The translations under genes were made by a program, and so were the position numbers. The notes under the pieces are model-generated. The model was not told the origin of the DNA and searched no databases. It was given only the letters and a program-made list of their open reading frames with translations. A stretch of 64,000 bases of DNA. It comes from Apostichopus japonicus (Eukaryota > Echinodermata > Holothuroidea > Aspidochirotida > Stichopodidae). Positions 23,594 through 34,800 of the stretch are shown one piece after another. The stretch is taken from assembly GCF_037975245.1 (NCBI RefSeq), contig NC_092563.1, forward strand, positions 9,127,001 to 9,191,000, read 5' to 3'. Numbering within the stretch: position 1 is the stretch's first letter; the number at the start of each line of letters is the position of its first letter.

Positions 23594-23683
23594 AAAGTGC
23601 ATCGTCAGGATTTACGTCGACCACCGGAGAAGGCAATCACAGCCATCTTCAATCATTGCCTGCCTTGCCGCTGCCTGATAATG
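23594..23683 (+). CDS. Gene 1 linker exon L1 (30 codons, phase 1-1)
   Basis: Acceptor TTTCGTTTAG/ and donor AATG/gtatta enclose 90 nt. Read in phase 1 it gives ESASSGFTSTTGEGNHS, then HLQSLPALPLPDN and a split Gly. It is homologous to the exons at 24245, 29019, 29590 and 54022, with shared positions E-x-A-x-x-x-x-x-S-T, QSL and (P/S)(D/A)NG. The segment is Ser/Thr/Pro rich and probably disordered, a spacer or phosphorylation platform before the DED-like domain. Because it is phase-symmetric it can be skipped or multiplied without frameshift. No known domain. Confidence 0.65.
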
Positions 23684-24244
23684 GTATTAATATTATTGAT
23701 ATTTCGTATTTTTTGAAAAATTCATGCAACGGATTTCACGAGATGCTATAGAAGCTAGCTACCCTTGGTGGTGTGAGCAGGGAGCTGCACCCAGGTGGGG
23801 AGACCCTTCTCTCATGCGTATTCAAAGTCAACGAATTTGAAACTGTCCAGAGTAACCGAGGTTACATGAAGCGTCGTTATAAATTATCAAGGGTCACACC
23901 CTTCAGACCAGTAGGGTCCATATTTTTATAGGTAAGGTTTTGTTTGTCGGTAAAGGTAGGCCTATGTGTTTGATAGACTTGTTTGGACTACCGGCTTACT
24001 ACTGACTCAAAACCGATGCGCCACTGAGTCAGACCCTGCACCATAAGGTTGATAGATTATCGTCTTTCTTGTACCGCCAATGGGCCGTTTATTTCAAGTC
24101 CCCGTCTCCACTGGTTATAGATAGCTTAGTCGGAAGCAATGGTTGCATGTAATGAAATTGAACAACATTGTTTTGCAGAGGTTTGTACGTAACTTAATTT
24201 TTAATGATTCATTGATTTTCCCCTCTGTACATCTTTTCTTTTAG

Positions 24245-24328
24245 AAAGTGCATCGTCAGGGTTTACGTCGACCAATGGCAATCACAGCCATCTTCAATCA
24301 TTGCCTGCCTTGTCGCTGCCTGATAATG
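24245..24328 (+). CDS. Gene 1 linker exon L2 (28 codons, phase 1-1)
   Basis: A recent tandem copy of the exon at 23594: the acceptor TTTCTTTTAG/ and donor AATG/gtatta are kept, but it is two codons shorter (84 nt, six bases deleted in the GEG region), leaving the frame intact. It encodes ESASSGFTSTNGNHS followed by HLQSLPALSLPDN. The in-frame deletion and retained splice sites suggest it is still usable. Confidence 0.65.
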
Positions 24329-24950
24329 GTATTAATTAAGGGATTTGTTCAAACTTTTCACTCTTCAACTTTTACTTTGCATGGAGAAAGGTTATATCTC
24401 TGTTTCATGTTCTTTGTTTACCACTTCATAAACCAGCAAACAAAATAATAATAATACCAGTATTAAAGTTATATTTGTTTACTGTTCATTTTTACACACT
24501 CATAGGTTTAGAATTTTTTACTATTTGGAAATAATAATCAATAGATTAGATATATTTTAATATCGTGTGCATTATGCATACTGTAGTGTAAGCTAATTAG
24601 CTGTATTTGAGTTGAAATGAATTCAGTATTTGTTCTTGGTATCTGGGATCTTAAAATGTTTCTTGTCTGATAGATAACAGTGTAAATATGGGACATGTTT
24701 AATGTTTCATAAAAAAGGTTTATATATCAAAATGACAAATTATGTTAATATGTTAAAAATCTATAACATTCAAACGTATTCTGAAAATATATCAGAGAAA
24801 AAGGTTAAACATTTTCAACCTCGATTGTAAACGACATCCGAAATCAAATTCGACGTTTCCATTTCCGTTGCGGAAAGCAATGTTTCGTTAACCTTACGGT
24901 TATGACACACTGCTAGGTGTAAATGAAGTTCGTATTTGACATGTGTACAG

Positions 24951-25103
24951 GCAATGCTGAAAGAAACTTGGTATCAAATGGAACGCCCGGGAAAGGAAAC
25001 TCTGTCCCGTCTCAAAATGAAGATAAAACGTGCATTACTGGGAAGGGAAACCTTGTTACGTCATTGAGAAATGAAGGCAGAAGAGTTAAAGGGGATTCAT
25101 CTG
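24951..25103 (+). CDS. Gene 1 linker exon L3 (51 codons, phase 1-1)
   Basis: Between an acceptor at GTGTACAG/ and a strong donor TCTG/gtaagt is a 153-nt segment open in phase 1. The peptide (NAERNLVSNGTPGKGNS..., then ...TGKGNLVTSLRNEG) has an internal repeat, GKGNSVPSQNE against GKGNLVTSLRNE. It is polar and probably disordered, in keeping with the other linker exons, though clearly diverged from them. The polypyrimidine tract is poor, which lowers confidence. The duplicated unit shared with gene 2 begins just downstream, so gene 2 has no counterpart. Confidence 0.5.
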
Positions 25104-25580
25104 GTAAGTAACAACTTAGTTTCTGATTCTTTGTTATTCGTGGACGTATCAGCTTTGGTCACGGACGTCCAGATCTCGGCTTTGAACAGTTAGGTCTCAA
25201 AACTGTTACAATATTTAATACTTTCCACGGGTAACTTGTCTAGGGTACAATTAAGCTAGGGTATAAATTTATTCATTCATATTAAGTTGTACCGTATTCC
25301 CATACAATTGGATATCGCTCAATATAAAAAGATAATTATGTGATTTCAAATGTTTCGTTTGTCCTGATTAGCGGTTTATCAACAATTTTATTCAATACAG
25401 ACATACAATTTAATCATTCTCAAAATCTTTTTTTCAGGTACATGGTCTTTCCTTAAATGGTTAAGTCAGTTGCAACTAGATTGTGGCAATTGGAATGCAA
25501 ATGGCTACTTTCAAAATTAATTCTGTCACGTAATATGTGAACAGATTTCGTGCCAATATAAGTAATCATCACTAATTATT

Positions 25581-28500
25581 GGTTCCTTGCTTTAGCAAAA
25601 GGAACCTATGCAGTCAGGTTGGCGTGTGTGTGTGTGTATGTATGTATGTATGTATGTGTGTGTGTGTGTGTGTCTGTGACACTTGCTTGGGTACGCTCTA
25701 TCTCAATAAGGGAATGTTGGATTGAGGCCAAACTTGGACGATAGATCCGCCATATGGAGAAGGTGTGCCCTATTGTTTCTGGTGCCCACAAAGGTCACCA
25801 AAGGTCAGTTATGGTCCAAAAACCGAAAATATTAAAACTGCAATAACTCCCAGTGCCAATGTGTGACAAGATTGATATTTTGGGACAAGTTGTGAACTGG
25901 TTAGGGGAGCATTTTCAAACTTAATGGTCATGTGATCCGAGGTCACCAAAGGTCAATTAATGATAAAAAACTAGTATTTTTGCGATAACTTGAGAACGAA
26001 ATGTCCGTTAGGGTTGGGAGTTGCTTCAATGTTATCCAATTGTTGACCCGCATCTGGGTGACCCTTGACCTCAATTTGACCTCTGGTGACCTTTACGTGT
26101 TTTTGGGGATTTTTACAGTTTTGATGCTATTTTCAGATGTCAAAGGTACCTTCTGATCATAAATGTCAATAGGTTGACCCCGTGTGACCTTTATGTGCGA
26201 AGTTATATGGGGTCAAAGTTTTTCGGTCGGAGTTAGGATGGTTGTACAGAATTGTCGTTTTGTTTTTTGGAATCAGGAGATTAAACTACATCTGAAACCA
26301 AGGTCAAAAGGTCAAAGGTCACATTAGAAAAAATGTGCTTATTTTGGGAGGAAACGAGCAAAAAAGGAAATGTTTGGTTTTGATGCTAGATTTGGATATC
26401 AAAGGTACCTTCCGATCAAAACTGTCAATTGGTTGACACCCGTGTGACCTTCATGTGCGAAGTTATACAAGGTCAAAGTTAATTTTCAGACATTTAATGC
26501 AACAACTCCCAGTTCCAAGGTGTGACATGGTTGATATTTTTGGACAAGTTGCAAATGGTATAGGGGAATATTTTCAAACTTAACGGTCATGTGATCCGAG
26601 GTCACCAAAGGTCAATTAATGTTAAAAAACTAGTATTTTGGGGGCAGAAAATGGGCAAAGAAAAAATGTTTGAATTTGTATAGTTTGATGCTCTAATTTA
26701 GGTCTCATCAATCAAAAATGTCAATAAGTTGACCCAAGGTGACCTTTGTATGTTAAATTATATGAGGTCAAAGTTAATTTTCAGACATTTAGTGTAATAA
26801 CTCCCAGTGCCAAGGTGTTACACAGTTGATATTTTGAGACAAGTTGCAAATGGTATAGGGGAATATTTTCAAACTTAAGGGTCATGTGATCCGAGGTCAC
26901 CAAAGGTCAATTAATGATAAAAAACTAGTATTTTTGCGATAACTTGAGAACAAATTGTCCGTTAGGGTTGGGAGTTGCTTCAATGTAATCCAATTGTCGA
27001 CCCGCATCTGGGTGACCCTTGACCTCAATTTGACCTCTGGTGACCTTTACGTGTTTTTGGGGATTTTTACAGTTTTGATGCTATTTTCAGATGTTAAAGG
27101 TACCTTCTGATCATAAAGGTCAATAGGTTGACCCCCGTGTGACCTTCGTGTGCGAAGTTATATGAGGTCAAAGTTAATTTTCAGACATTTAATGCAATAA
27201 CTCCCAGTGCCAAGGTGTGACAAGGTTGATATTTTTGGAGTAGTTGCAAATGGTATAGGGGAATATTTTCAAACTTAACGGTCATGTGATACAAGGTCAC
27301 CAAAGGTCAATTAATGATAAAAAACTAGTATTTTTGCGATAACTTGAGAACAAATTGTCCGTTAGGGTTGGGAGTTGCTTCAATGTAATCCAATTGTCGA
27401 CTCGCATCTGGATGACCCTTGACCTCAATTTGACCTCTGGTGACCTTTTCGTGTTTTGTGGATTTTTACAGTTTCGATGCTATTTTCAGATGTTAAAGGT
27501 ACCTTCTGATCATAAATGTCAATGGGTTGACCCCCATGTGACCTTCGTGTGCGAAGTTATATGAGGTCAAAGTTAATTTTCAGACATTCAATGCAATAAC
27601 TCCCAGTTCCAAGTTGTGACAAGGTTGATATTTTTGGAGTAGCTGCAAATGGTATAGGGGAATATTTTCAAACTTAAGGGTCATGTGATCCGAGGTCACC
27701 AAAGGTCAATTAATGATAAAAAACTAGTATTTTTGCGATAACTTGAGAACAAATGGTCCGTTAGGGTTGGGAGTTGCTTCAATGTAATCCAATTGTCGAC
27801 CCGCATCTGGATGACCCTTGACCTCAATTTGACCTCTGGTGACCTTTTCGTGTTTTGTGGATTTTTACAGTTTCGATGCTATTTTCAGATGTTAAAGGTA
27901 CCTTCTGATCATAAATGTCAATGGGTTGACCCCCATGTGACCTTCGTGTGCGAAGTTATATGAGGTCAAAGTTAATTTTCAGACATTCAATGCAATAACT
28001 CCCAGTGCCAAGTTGTGACAAGGTTGATATTTTTGGAGTAGCTGCAAATGGTATAGGGGAATATTTTCAAACTTAAGGGTCATGTGATCCGAGGTCACCA
28101 AAGGTCAATTAATGATAAAAAACTAGTATTTTTGCGATAACTTGAGAACAAATTGTCCGTTAGGGTTGGGAGTTGCTTCAATGTAATCCAATTGTCGACC
28201 CGCATCTGGATGACCCTTGACCTCAATTTGACCTCTGGTGACCTTTTCGTGTTTTGTGGATTTTTACAGTTTCGATGCTATTTTCAGATGTTAAAGGTAC
28301 CTTCTGATCATAAAAGTCAATGGGTTGACCCCCGTCTGACCTTCGTGTGCGAAGTTATATGAGGTCAAAGTTAATTTTCAGACATTTAGTGTAATAACTC
28401 CCAGTGCCAAGGTGTTAGACAGTTGATATTTTGAGACAAGTTGCAAATGGTATAGGGGAATATTTTCAAACTTAAGGGTCATGTGATCCGAGGTCACCAA

Positions 28501-28944
28501 AGGTCAATTAATGATAAAAAACTAGTATTTTAGCGATAACTTGAGAACAAATTGTCCGTTAGGGTTGGGAGTTGCTTCAATGTAATCCAAATGTCGACCC
28601 GCATCTGGGTGACCCTTGACAACATTTTGGAACATGTGGAACATTTTGAAACTTAAAGGTAATGTCATCTGAGGTCACCAATGGTATCATATCTGTTGAC
28701 ACGCTTGTAGGTCTCTTATATTTCTTACATTTTCGACGCCATATTTAGATCTCAAAAGTGCCTTTTGATCCAAAATCCGATCACATTTTGTGATCACAAA
28801 AGTGTTGGCTATAGTGTTGGTTACTTTATGGGAACATGTAGGACCACAATTACTTGGACTATTTGAGCCCAATCTTGCTTGATAATGTTATGTGTATTGT
28901 CATATACCCCAAGCAAGGAACCACAGTGCCCTTGGGCTCTTGTT
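25581..28944. repeat. 3.4-kb AGGTCA-rich repeat with about 400-bp internal tandem units
   Basis: It starts with GGTTCCTTGCTTT as a short hairpin and ends CCCCAAGCAAGGAACCAC...CCCTTGGGCTCTTGTT; the copy at 40113-43898 has the same ends. Gene 2's paralogous intron near 53930 is uninterrupted, showing this was inserted. Inside, a unit recurs: the marker ACTAGTATT starts at about 25970, 26629, 26924, 27324, 27723, 28122 and 28521, a spacing of 399-400 bp in the last five. Each unit contains AGGTCACCAAAGGTCA (direct repeat, 4-base spacer) and TGACCTCAATTTGACCT (5-base spacer), the half-site layouts bound by nuclear receptors. I count eight exact copies of the first. The 69-codon frames at 27355 and 28153 are by-products of the repeat. 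I see no transposase. Confidence 0.8.
25626..25672. repeat. TG/TATG microsatellite
   Basis: (TG)n with a (TATG)n middle, located just inside the 5' end of the AGGTCA-rich repeat; the second copy has a matching TG-rich run at about 40166-40202. Confidence 0.9.
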
Positions 28945-29018
28945 TATTGATGTAAACTCATTCTAAGCATGCGCATAACTTAACATTAAATATTCGTTGT
29001 TTCCCCCTCTGTATTTAG

Positions 29019-29108
29019 AAAATGCAACGCCAGGACTGACGTCGACCAATGAAGAAAGCAACTCTGCCGATCGTCAATCCTTACCTGCCATGCCGCTGTC
29101 TGCCAACG
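29019..29108 (+). CDS. Gene 1 linker exon L4 (30 codons, phase 1-1)
   Basis: Pyrimidine-rich acceptor CCCTCTGTATTTAG/ and donor CAACG/gtatta enclose 90 nt reading ENATPGLTSTNEESNS, then ADRQSLPAMPLSAN. It is the direct counterpart of gene 2's exon at 54022 (same length, same boundaries, a few substitutions) and homologous to L1, L2 and L5. The intron 5' to it contains the inserted AGGTCA repeat. Ser/Thr/Pro-rich linker without recognised domain. Confidence 0.7.
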
Positions 29109-29589
29109 GTATTAAACGACTATCACAACCTATAAACATAAATTTGTAGCTTAAAAAAGACGATTCTCTGTTTATCCCACCCTTATTTATAGTAGACACA
29201 ATCATGACATGCTTGTCTGGAGACAGTTTGAAAAGTTAATGTATCTGGTGGTTCTGGATGCAATTATAAATCATACAGATAATCTAACGAGCTCAAGCCC
29301 TTGTTAAAAGCACCTTCATCAGCAGTATAGCGTCACCCTCTTAAAGCAAGTCGTACGATTTATGTCAGACATCTTTGTATGTTGTATGTTAATTATATCT
29401 TAATAGATTATGACTGCTGTCACGAACATAAATGGGGCAAGGCCATATGATGTTTGGAAGCTATTTACATAATCATGAATAATTGTATTCACACAGTTCA
29501 GCATTAAAATATTTTATTATAAACATTACATCATATAACATTACATCATTTTGAGTATGTGTCCTTTCCCTACATATCATTTTATTTAG

Positions 29590-29679
29590 AAAGTGCTACG
29601 CCAGAATTACCGTCGACTAATGGAGAAAGCAGTCATAGCGATCTCCAGTCTTTGGCGACCATGCCGCTGTCTGACAATG
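29590..29679 (+). CDS. Gene 1 linker exon L5 (30 codons, phase 1-1)
   Basis: Acceptor CATTTTATTTAG/ and donor AATG/gtacta enclose 90 nt reading ESATPELPSTNGESS, then HSDLQSLATMPLSDN. Same family as L1, L2 and L4. An (AT)n tract begins about 20 bases after its donor. In gene 2 the corresponding exon survives only as its acceptor and seven bases (54520-54526) before an (AT)n tract. Confidence 0.7.
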
Positions 29680-29699
29680 GTACTAACCATTATAATTCT

Positions 29700-29749
29700 A
29701 ATTTATATATATATATATTTATATATATATATATCTATATATATATATC

Positions 29750-29782
<33 letters not shown>

Positions 29783-30062
29783 GTAAATATGTAAAAACAT
29801 ATGTCACCAAAGCAAAACTAGTTTGATACAGGTAGCAGGAGCCTACAGTAGAATTACGACCCTCCTTACCGGTTATGAAACTTTGGACGTACAATCAGTG
29901 TCCATTGCTTAGTGGTTAGGGTGTCCGTATATATATATATATAATGTTTATTATGTATATTATGTGTATTATGTGTATTATGTATATATTATGTATAATA
30001 TATATTATATATATATATTATATATGTGTGTGTCTATCTATCTGTCTGTCTGTCTGTCTGTA
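29700..30062. repeat. AT microsatellites with a possible tRNA-derived SINE stump
   Basis: (AT)n tracts at about 29703-29782 and 29930-30028 and a (TCTG)n tract near 30030-30060 flank unique sequence. At about 29906-29927, TTGCTTAGTGGTTAGGGTGTCC resembles the A-box end of a tRNA-derived SINE, but no B-box follows before the microsatellite. The SINE call is weak; the microsatellites are certain. Confidence 0.6.
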
Positions 30063-30512
30063 CACACAATCCCCTTTGATGTATTGAAGATATCACATTT
30101 GAGATCCCAAAAGCAATTTTTTGTATGAATTTCACACATGACTCGTATAACCCCCTTCTTGGGTACCAGAACCCTTTGAATTATATGTGAAAGTGAAAGG
30201 TAAGTTCAGGTAAACATAGGTCAAATTATGCAAACCTGGCGCTATGAATTCAAAGGCATGACTTTTGGGTCAACTTCATACTTTGTTCATACAGCAAATT
30301 AGTGGTCAAATACTGAACTAAAGACTGAACTAATTGAAAAAAAATAACTTGACTTGCTAGAATTAATTTCATTCGTGATATGTAGGTCCACATAAGTGTA
30401 AGTTTCGCCCTGGTATACTCTTGACAACACTTGAAAATTGACTGTTAAATTGCTCTAGATAATGAATGGAACACAAGCACTAAACGTATTGGCTTTCTGT
30501 TTTTCCATCAAG

Positions 30513-30860
30513 GATTTGAAAGGAAGGACGTTTGTAAATCTGGGAAATTCAAGATCAAACCGTTTCGTTTGATGGTACATGGATTAGAGAAGTGCTTAGA
30601 TCATGGTGCCGTTACTGAACTTGCTCAACTGACAGAACAAGATCCTGACTTTGTGCTGAAGGTGGATGAATTACGAAAGCCATTCCACCATCTTATGGCC
30701 AACTGGGAGAAGGAAGGCATTGTCAAAGAGGATGATGTAGATACATTGGTGGAACTATTGAACGTGTTGGAGGCATATGAAGCTTTGGATCTAGTAATAG
30801 AATACAAGGCATCGTTCGGCGGTGAATTGACAGAAAAAAGTGTTTCTTCTAAACCACAAG
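30513..30860 (+). CDS. Gene 1 DED-like domain exon
   Basis: Acceptor TTTTCCATCAAG/ and donor CACAAG/gtcagt enclose 348 nt in phase 1-1, encoding about 116 residues from GFERKDVCKSGKFKIKPFRL to SVSSKPQ. The core looks all-helical. Its C-terminal half (FHHLMANWEKEGIVKEDDVD, then TLVELLNVLEAYEALDLV) matches the helix 4-6 pattern of death effector domains, where a hydrophobic L-x-x-L-x-x-x-G-x-[IL] helix is followed by LLELL...R/Y-x-DLL. Such domains assemble death-fold signalling complexes. The charge-triad motif is not obvious, so I call it DED-like. Gene 2 has the same exon with about eight substitutions. It sits just N-terminal of the GTPase exon, coupling a death-fold module to a giant GTPase. 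Confidence 0.75.
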
Positions 30861-31887
30861 GTCAGTTTGCAGGATAGTGATACTTGATTGAGTCTACCGA
30901 ATGTTTATTCCTCTACCCAACAGTGGTTGCGTGATGTACGTCAAGTGATCGTGCTAGACATGATGATGAGTTCTATTAGATCGATAACATTGAAGTCCAT
31001 CTAAGTAGGAAGTAACATCAGTTGACTTTTCCCCAATAGTTAGGCAAGTTATAATTTAAATACAAACTGCTCTGAAGATGATTTGATAGAACCAAGAGCA
31101 ATATAGAATCAAAGTGAGATACTATATGTGAATAAATCAAAGGATTTTCAAATGTTCTGAACCACAAACATTTAATATTGTACCTCAGTAGGGTATACAT
31201 TAAAAAAAACACAGACCCATAATCATCTATGAAACCAAAATAATTTTAAGGGTATTAATTGATAGTTTGAACACATCCAAATGGCGGATTTATTATAAAA
31301 GAAAAGCTTACGAAAACAAGGATTTAGTTTAACCCCCTTCCCGTGCCACAACCTATTGTTACCGAATTCCTGAAAAAGTGTAACCAATTTTTGTATTTTT
31401 CTGTAAACCAAACGTTACAACCCAAGGTAAAGTCTTAGTAGCGGCTGTTCAGCTGATAGATACTTCACCCTTCACATGAATATTAATTTGGAAACATCCG
31501 AGTTATTTTTATTCGTTGTTCCAAGCATTTAATAGATACCATAACTGTTAGTGGCAAGAAAGCAGTTTAAGATGTGGTTTAGAACAATAACAAGTAGCCT
31601 TTTTGCTATTAAAAGTTTAATATACTGTGCATATGAACACTTGATGCACCTGATATTGCATAGCAATGTACAACGCCATGTCTTACGAGACAAATCAGAT
31701 GATCGAGTCAATGGATGTATATTTTACTGATGACCGTGTAGTACCACACCAATGAAATGTTTCCTATCAATGGTATATCCTACTATGTTTTGTTGGAGAC
31801 ATGAGTGGAAGTTATTGATGACTTGGATTTCGTCTTGGTTAATATATTTTTTGAAGTATTGTGTATTTTGTTTTGTTTTTGTAACAG
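30861..31887 (+). other. Intron between DED-like and GTPase exons, gene 1
   Basis: About 1.03 kb, AT-rich, collinear with the gene 2 intron 55346-56366. Its last 136 bases are open in the frame of the next exon, so an uninterrupted frame begins at an ATG at 31752; the strong acceptor TTTTTGTAACAG and the phase-1 join argue that this stretch is intronic. Confidence 0.65.
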
Positions 31888-34800
31888 ATATCAAACCTTC
31901 TGTTCAGTGTTCTAGTCCAAGAGAAGCTGCCACAAACATCCCATCACAAGAACAGGAACAACAGAGAACATCATCGGCAAGACCACGGGAGACATTTCAG
32001 AATCCCACAAGGAACAACCATAGAAGCAAGAAACCAACTCACACAAAAGAACAGGTGTTATCCGTCCTTCAATCGTTTGGTATTGATTTAGATTGTGGTA
32101 AACAGTTAAACGTTCTCAGTAGCATGACCCTGGAAAGCATTCATCTTTGCGAAGACACCATATCCCCTGTATGTCTTGTCACGGCTTTTTTAAGTCGTTT
32201 GATGTCATACGATTATCGTTCATTGCGACTCTTTAAGGAACATGAAGAGCTCAACATGATTCTTTCAGTGGCCCCATATCCAAATAATAACCCTCATTCG
32301 TCCGATTCTACTAACACAGCTAGACTGAGTTGCAGAGATATTGTGTCTGCCATCGTTATGCATTGCGATCCTTTCCTTAGGCAAGAGGTTTTGTCGAAAA
32401 TGTCTGCTTGCCAGCTGGCTGTTCCAGTGATTCTTCCACAATCAACTACGTCTGACCCTATGTTTCTTTTATGGGGACTTCAGAAAATATCGAAAGCATG
32501 GAAGGACCCGTCAACTTCCCTTGTGAATGAAGTTAATGTTACACAATTTCCCTTTCCGATTGTAGCTGCAGTGCGTTTCGGTATTCCTGGCTTCTCAAAG
32601 TCGAATACTTTGAACAAACTGATAGGTTCTGTTCAAGGTAACGACGAACATCCGTATTTCTGCAGCCAAGAACAGGACATCGCTCCTTCCATTTTATCCA
32701 GAGGAACAGTGGAGGCGGTTTGGTACCTTCCAAGTGATCGTAAAAGTCGTAAATATACCATTGAGAAGGCAGCTTGCTTCCTTAACCTTCGCGGAGATGC
32801 TGTAGAGTCCTCATCCCAGTTTGATTTTCTATGTACCTTTGCATCGATCACTTTAGTGTTTGTCAACAGAAGAGATGTACAAAGGATGTTGGTCCAACTT
32901 AACGCCATTACCCGGAAGAGCCAAGTACTGCTGATTTTGTCCTCCAATGGGACATTAGTTCCAAGATGGAAAGAAGATGAGTATGTGGTAAACTCTATCA
33001 GGGCAACAGGAGTAAGTGTCATAGACACGTCACAGCTTTCACAGATCGATGTTTGTGAAAACATCTGCGATCAGATGAAGCGATTGCTCAAGGAGGTAAA
33101 AACACCCCCAGTCAACCTTCACAATACAGCATCATATTGTGCAGACCACGGTATTGCAGTTGATATATCATTCCAAGATTGTTCAAAGGCAAAAAAGGCC
33201 GCCCTTAACATATTACAAGCATGCAAACATGACCCCAAAGAGTACAAACCGAAAGCACTTCCTTTGCAGGTAAAATGGCAAAAATGGTCTCAACTTGACA
33301 AAGACCGAAGTTGGAAAGGTGCACAAGGTAACGTAGAAAAAGAGCTTGCTATGTTGCACAAAGCTAAGACAGCAGTGAGACAACAACAGCGTGACATTGG
33401 TATGTCTAACGAGATGCGTTTACTGTATGAAGAACTTTTGAGTTCAACTTCGGATTACAAACAGTTTCTGGTGTTTTGGCTTCAACACTTTTTAAATGAG
33501 GTCTCGATTGAAAACTTGCGTCCCGTTCTAGATGAGATGAAGGCCACTAGAGATGAACTACGAGAAACCGCTGCAAAGGTCACAAATGTTCAAAGAAGAC
33601 TAAGTGTTTCTTCCATTCCTGCGCAAGAGAAAAGAGCTTTGCAGGATGATGTTAGAAAATGGAAGTCCAAGGAGTCTGAGTTGCAGCAAAGTCTATTGGA
33701 GAAGACTAAGACATTTGACGCATCCTCTTTAGGTTTCGAACATTTCGTGAGGGAATTCGGCCAAATATATGAGTGCTTCCATAACACTGAAAAAAGGAAT
33801 CAAAAAAACATAATGAAGAAATTTGATGTAAAACTAATACCGCAAATGGCTGCTGAAATGCTACTCAGTGGCCACCCATTAGAAATTTTTGATGGCGATG
33901 CGTGTCATGTACCCATCAAGTGGGTAAAAGGAATCTTAGCAGCGGTTCGCGGAATCATTGGTGACGCATCTGTTTATGTAATTTCAGTTATCGGCATACA
34001 AAGCAGTGGTAAGTCTACCCTTCTCAATAGCATGTTTGGAGTTCGATTTGCTGTAAGCGCTGGAAGATGCACTCGGGGAGTGTTTATGCAGTTGTTACCA
34101 ATAGCTGATTCCCTAAAGGAAGAAATTGGCCGTGACTATATTGTTGTTATAGATACGGAGGGTTTGAAAGCACCCGAGAAAGCTGTTACGGAACGCAAAA
34201 GTGAAGACAATGAGCTAGCGACCTTTGCTTTATGTCTCTCCGATATGACTCTGATCAACATTGGAGGGCAGACTGTTGGAGAAGACCTGTCTAACATTCT
34301 TCAGATATCTGCACATGCATTCATAAGGATGAAGGAGGTTCATCTAAGCTCATCTTGCTACCTCATACAGCAATTTGTGGCCGACGTAACCGCCCAATAC
34401 CGAAATCAGAGCAGCACCCAAAGCATACTGCAGAAACTTGATCAAGCTGTTATCACCGCCGCAACAGAAGAAAGGAAAGAGGATCAATACAGACAGTTCT
34501 CAGACTGTTTCAACATTGTCAACATTGACAACAAAGAGGATAATGTGCAGTACATTCCCAGCCTATGGAGAGGATCAATGTCGTCCCCCAATCACGACTA
34601 CAGCGAGACGGTGCTAAAACTGAAGTCCGCTCTTTTAAGAGAAGTGAAGGGCAGCTGTAGACCACAAAAGCTCTCAGACTTTGAGGAAAGAATTAGCAGC
34701 GTTTGGAATGCAGTGAAACAGGAAGACTTTGTATTCAACTTCCGGAACACTACCGAAATCTCACAATACAACACATTTTCCCAAATGTTTAAGAGACTAC

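Larger units (their letters stand above)
22990..24335. repeat. Tandem duplication carrying two linker exons
   Basis: The segment 22990-23697 (starting GATATTTCGTATTTTTTGAA) is repeated at 23698-24335 with modest divergence. Shared landmarks include GGTGTGAGCAGGGA, GGGTCACACCCTTCAGACCA and ACTACCGGCTTACTACTGAC. Each unit ends with one linker exon (23594-23683; 24245-24328). The second copy has several short deletions, including six coding bases. This is local exon duplication within gene 1. Confidence 0.85.

Noticed and set aside
27355-28362. 69-codon frames MSVRVGSCFNVIQLS... occurring repeatedly
   Set aside because: By-products of the repeat unit, present once per copy with no start context, splice support or domain.
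26925-28560. CRISPR-like array in the 400-bp repeats
   Set aside because: Units are long tandem copies with no unique spacers between short repeats, and this is an animal genome.
25581-28944. Helitron interpretation of the AGGTCA repeat
   Set aside because: There is a 3' hairpin, but the end is not CTRR, the start is not TC, and no Rep/helicase remnant is visible.
29559-29894. Frames rich in I and Y around 29700
   Set aside because: Translation of the (AT)n microsatellite.
29906-29927. tRNA gene
   Set aside because: Only an A-box-like stretch is present; there is no B-box, cloverleaf or terminator.
31752-31887. Start of the GTPase gene at ATG 31752 (and 56294 in gene 2)
   Set aside because: The extension MKCFLSMVYP... 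is hydrophobic and intron-like. A strong acceptor at 31887 and 56366 joins in phase to the DED-like exon, and the two genes' extensions differ in length.
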